From the NCBI GenBank assembly GCA_022730285.1, contig DZCQ01000013.1, positions 30,281-39,731 on the forward strand: a stretch of 9,451 nt of DNA. The letters run 5' to 3'. Position 1 is the first letter of the stretch. Each line of letters begins with the position of its first letter. Positions 8,081 through 9,451 of the stretch are shown one piece after another. The position numbers and the translations under genes were made by a program. The stretch comes from Flavobacterium psychrophilum (GTDB lineage: Bacteria; Bacteroidota; Bacteroidia; Flavobacteriales; Flavobacteriaceae). The notes under the pieces were generated by a model, which worked only from the letters and a program-made list of their open reading frames with translations, was not told where the DNA came from and made no database searches.

Positions 8081-9451
8081 TTAATCTAAATTTAATGTTA
8101 TTTGTCCGTCGTCGTCAAGTTCTGTTTGAATATCTTCGGTTACATTATCTTCGCTTGAAACTTCTATTTTTTCTAGAATTTCTTCCACTGGTTCTTCATA
8201 AGGCAATGGTTCTAAAAGATTCACTTGTTTCAATTTATCAGTAGTTAATTGATTTCCAATAGCTTTTATACCTTTTACAGTAATAAATTGTTCTAAATCA
8301 ATAGTTTGATTGTCTTTTTGCACACCTTTTACTTTTACAAAAATTATTTCCGCCACTGGTCGCCAATCGGTAGAAACAATTTCTAACTGGGATTTTTCGT
8401 GTTCAGTGATGAAGATTTCTTCTTTGTTTTCATTTTCAACCAAGAAACGTTTTACAAAATAACGCTCTTTTTCACCATCATAATAGATGGTAGAAATTGG
8501 TTTTTTAGGATGCCATTTCTCCAACACAATCATATCTTCCTCAAAATGCGTTGTCAATTCTGGAATAATAGTTTTCAATTTTCCAGATTGATTGATGATT
8601 AACAAACGATCATTTGGTCTGAATTCACCAAGTAACCCACCTCTTCCATCGACATTTAATCGCTGAACTGTATCGTCAAACCAAACTTTTCTTGGACGTA
8701 AAGTTGAAATTCCTTTCTCTTTCAACTCAATTTTTTTGATTGGATATTTGGTAACGATATTTCCTCTTGAAATTCTTCCTTTTATGGCAATATCAGCAAA
8801 ATCTAAATCCCATTTTAGTTTTTTTACACTACCAACTTGACGCAACAAAATGGTTACAACCTCCGCTTCACCGTTTGGATTGGCTGAAAAATACAATATC
8901 TGAGAACCTAAAGTTCCTTGTGTTAAATCGTAAAATTTATCACGTGTAACACCCGAAACATTGAAACGTTTTATAAAAGTAGAACCATTTTTACCATCGC
9001 GATATATCATGTTATAAATGGTACGTTTGTCATTTTTATCAAAAACAGCTATGTGAATGATGTCTTTTCCAACGAATTTCTTATCATCGACTTTTGCAAT
9101 CATCATTTTTCCGTCACGTAGAAAAACAATAACATCATCAATATCAGAACAATCGGCAACATATTCGTCTTTCTTCAAACCTGTTCCAAAGAAACCTTCG
9201 TCTTTGTTTACATACAATTTTGTATTTCTCAAAACCACTTTGGTAGCTTCAATATTTTCAAAACTTCTTAGTTCGGTTTGACGCTCACGACCTTTTCCGT
9301 ATTTCTCTTTTAGACGAGCAAAATAATCAATGGCAAAATCAATCAGATTATCTAAATGATGTTGCACTTCTTTCATTTCGTCTTCCAATTTGGTAATAAA
9401 ATCATCCGCTTTATCCGAATCGAAACGCGTAATACGAATCATCGGAATTTG
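8081..9451 (-). CDS. parC: DNA topoisomerase IV subunit A, C-terminal 456 residues (5' end outside window)
   Basis: The frame is open to the right edge, reading Q-I-P before the methionine at 9442, so that Met is internal and the catalytic winged-helix domain with its active tyrosine lies outside the window. The visible part begins at the end of the breakage-reunion core (IRITRFDSDKADD) and continues through a helical segment with KEKYGKGRERQTEL. Next comes a long beta-rich region with repeated units such as KDIIHIAVFDKNDKRTIYN, YFSANPNGEAEVV and NVDGRGGLLGEFRPND, as expected for the DNA-wrapping C-terminal propeller. It ends in a Glu/Asp-rich tail that finishes QITLNLD. No canonical GyrA box (QRRGGKG) is seen, and the sequence resembles flavobacterial ParC as I know it; GyrA is the less likely alternative. 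With ParE it decatenates daughter chromosomes. Leucine codon choice differs from gyrB (TTG frequent, CTA rare). Confidence 0.9.
   Translation of the reverse strand, partial: QIPMIRITRFDSDKADDFITKLEDEMKEVQHHLDNLIDFAIDYFARLKEKYGKGRERQTELRSFENIEATKVVLRNTKLYVNKDEGFFGTGLKKDEYVADCSDIDDVIVFLRDGKMMIAKVDDKKFVGKDIIHIAVFDKNDKRTIYNMIYRDGKNGSTFIKRFNVSGVTRDKFYDLTQGTLGSQILYFSANPNGEAEVVTILLRQVGSVKKLKWDLDFADIAIKGRISRGNIVTKYPIKKIELKEKGISTLRPRKVWFDDTVQRLNVDGRGGLLGEFRPNDRLLIINQSGKLKTIIPELTTHFEEDMIVLEKWHPKKPISTIYYDGEKERYFVKRFLVENENKEEIFITEHEKSQLEIVSTDWRPVAEIIFVKVKGVQKDNQTIDLEQFITVKGIKAIGNQLTTDKLKQVNLLEPLPYEEPVEEILEKIEVSSEDNVTEDIQTELDDDGQITLNLD

Noticed and set aside
9440..9442. ATG at 9442 as the start of the topoisomerase gene
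   Set aside because: The frame stays open to the window edge (Q-I-P precedes it) and the protein would begin in the middle of the conserved core, so the gene is truncated by the window.

Overview
The window looks like chromosomal DNA of a member of the Bacteroidota, most likely a Flavobacteriaceae-type bacterium. Four signs agree. Base composition is strongly AT-rich. Several genes are preceded by the octamer TATATTTG, which fits the TAnnTTTG -7 element of this phylum. Clear Shine-Dalgarno sites are absent, with A-rich leaders instead. The proteins have the forms typical of the group: a fused SecDF of 984 residues, a compact 647-residue GyrB, and a ParC-type topoisomerase subunit with a long acidic tail.

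Layout from left to right. At 1-1468 (minus) is the N-terminal part of a secreted M1-family zinc metallopeptidase that runs off the left edge. A very AT-rich divergent spacer follows. At 1565-2455 (plus) is an aldose-1-epimerase-like protein of the LacX type. It ends tail to tail, 14 bp from a small tRNA-binding-domain/CsaA-like protein at 2470-2814 (minus). At 2896-5850 (minus) is the fused SecDF, bounded downstream by a strong hairpin terminator and upstream by a good Bacteroidota promoter and a hairpin-rich leader. At 6018-7961 (minus) is gyrB with its own -7 element. At 8081-9451 (minus) is the C-terminal 456 residues of the A subunit of DNA topoisomerase IV (parC), whose 5' part lies beyond the right edge.

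Working together: ParC and GyrB belong to the two type II topoisomerases that decatenate and supercoil the chromosome. SecDF is the proton-driven accessory motor of the Sec translocon, and the CsaA-like protein beside it belongs to a family with a reported export-chaperone role. The M1 peptidase carries a Sec-type signal peptide and would be a client of that pathway. Separate promoters and terminators suggest mostly single-gene transcription units on the minus strand rather than one operon.

This is mainly a housekeeping region. I see no mobile element, CRISPR array, tRNA or rRNA, and no convincing new multi-gene system. The points most worth a second look are the mutually exclusive hairpins in the secDF leader, the long perfect palindrome that combines the secDF terminator with a possible promoter for its neighbour, and the different leucine codon choice of parC. 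Apart from the window-edge truncations, no gene shows a frameshift or internal stop.
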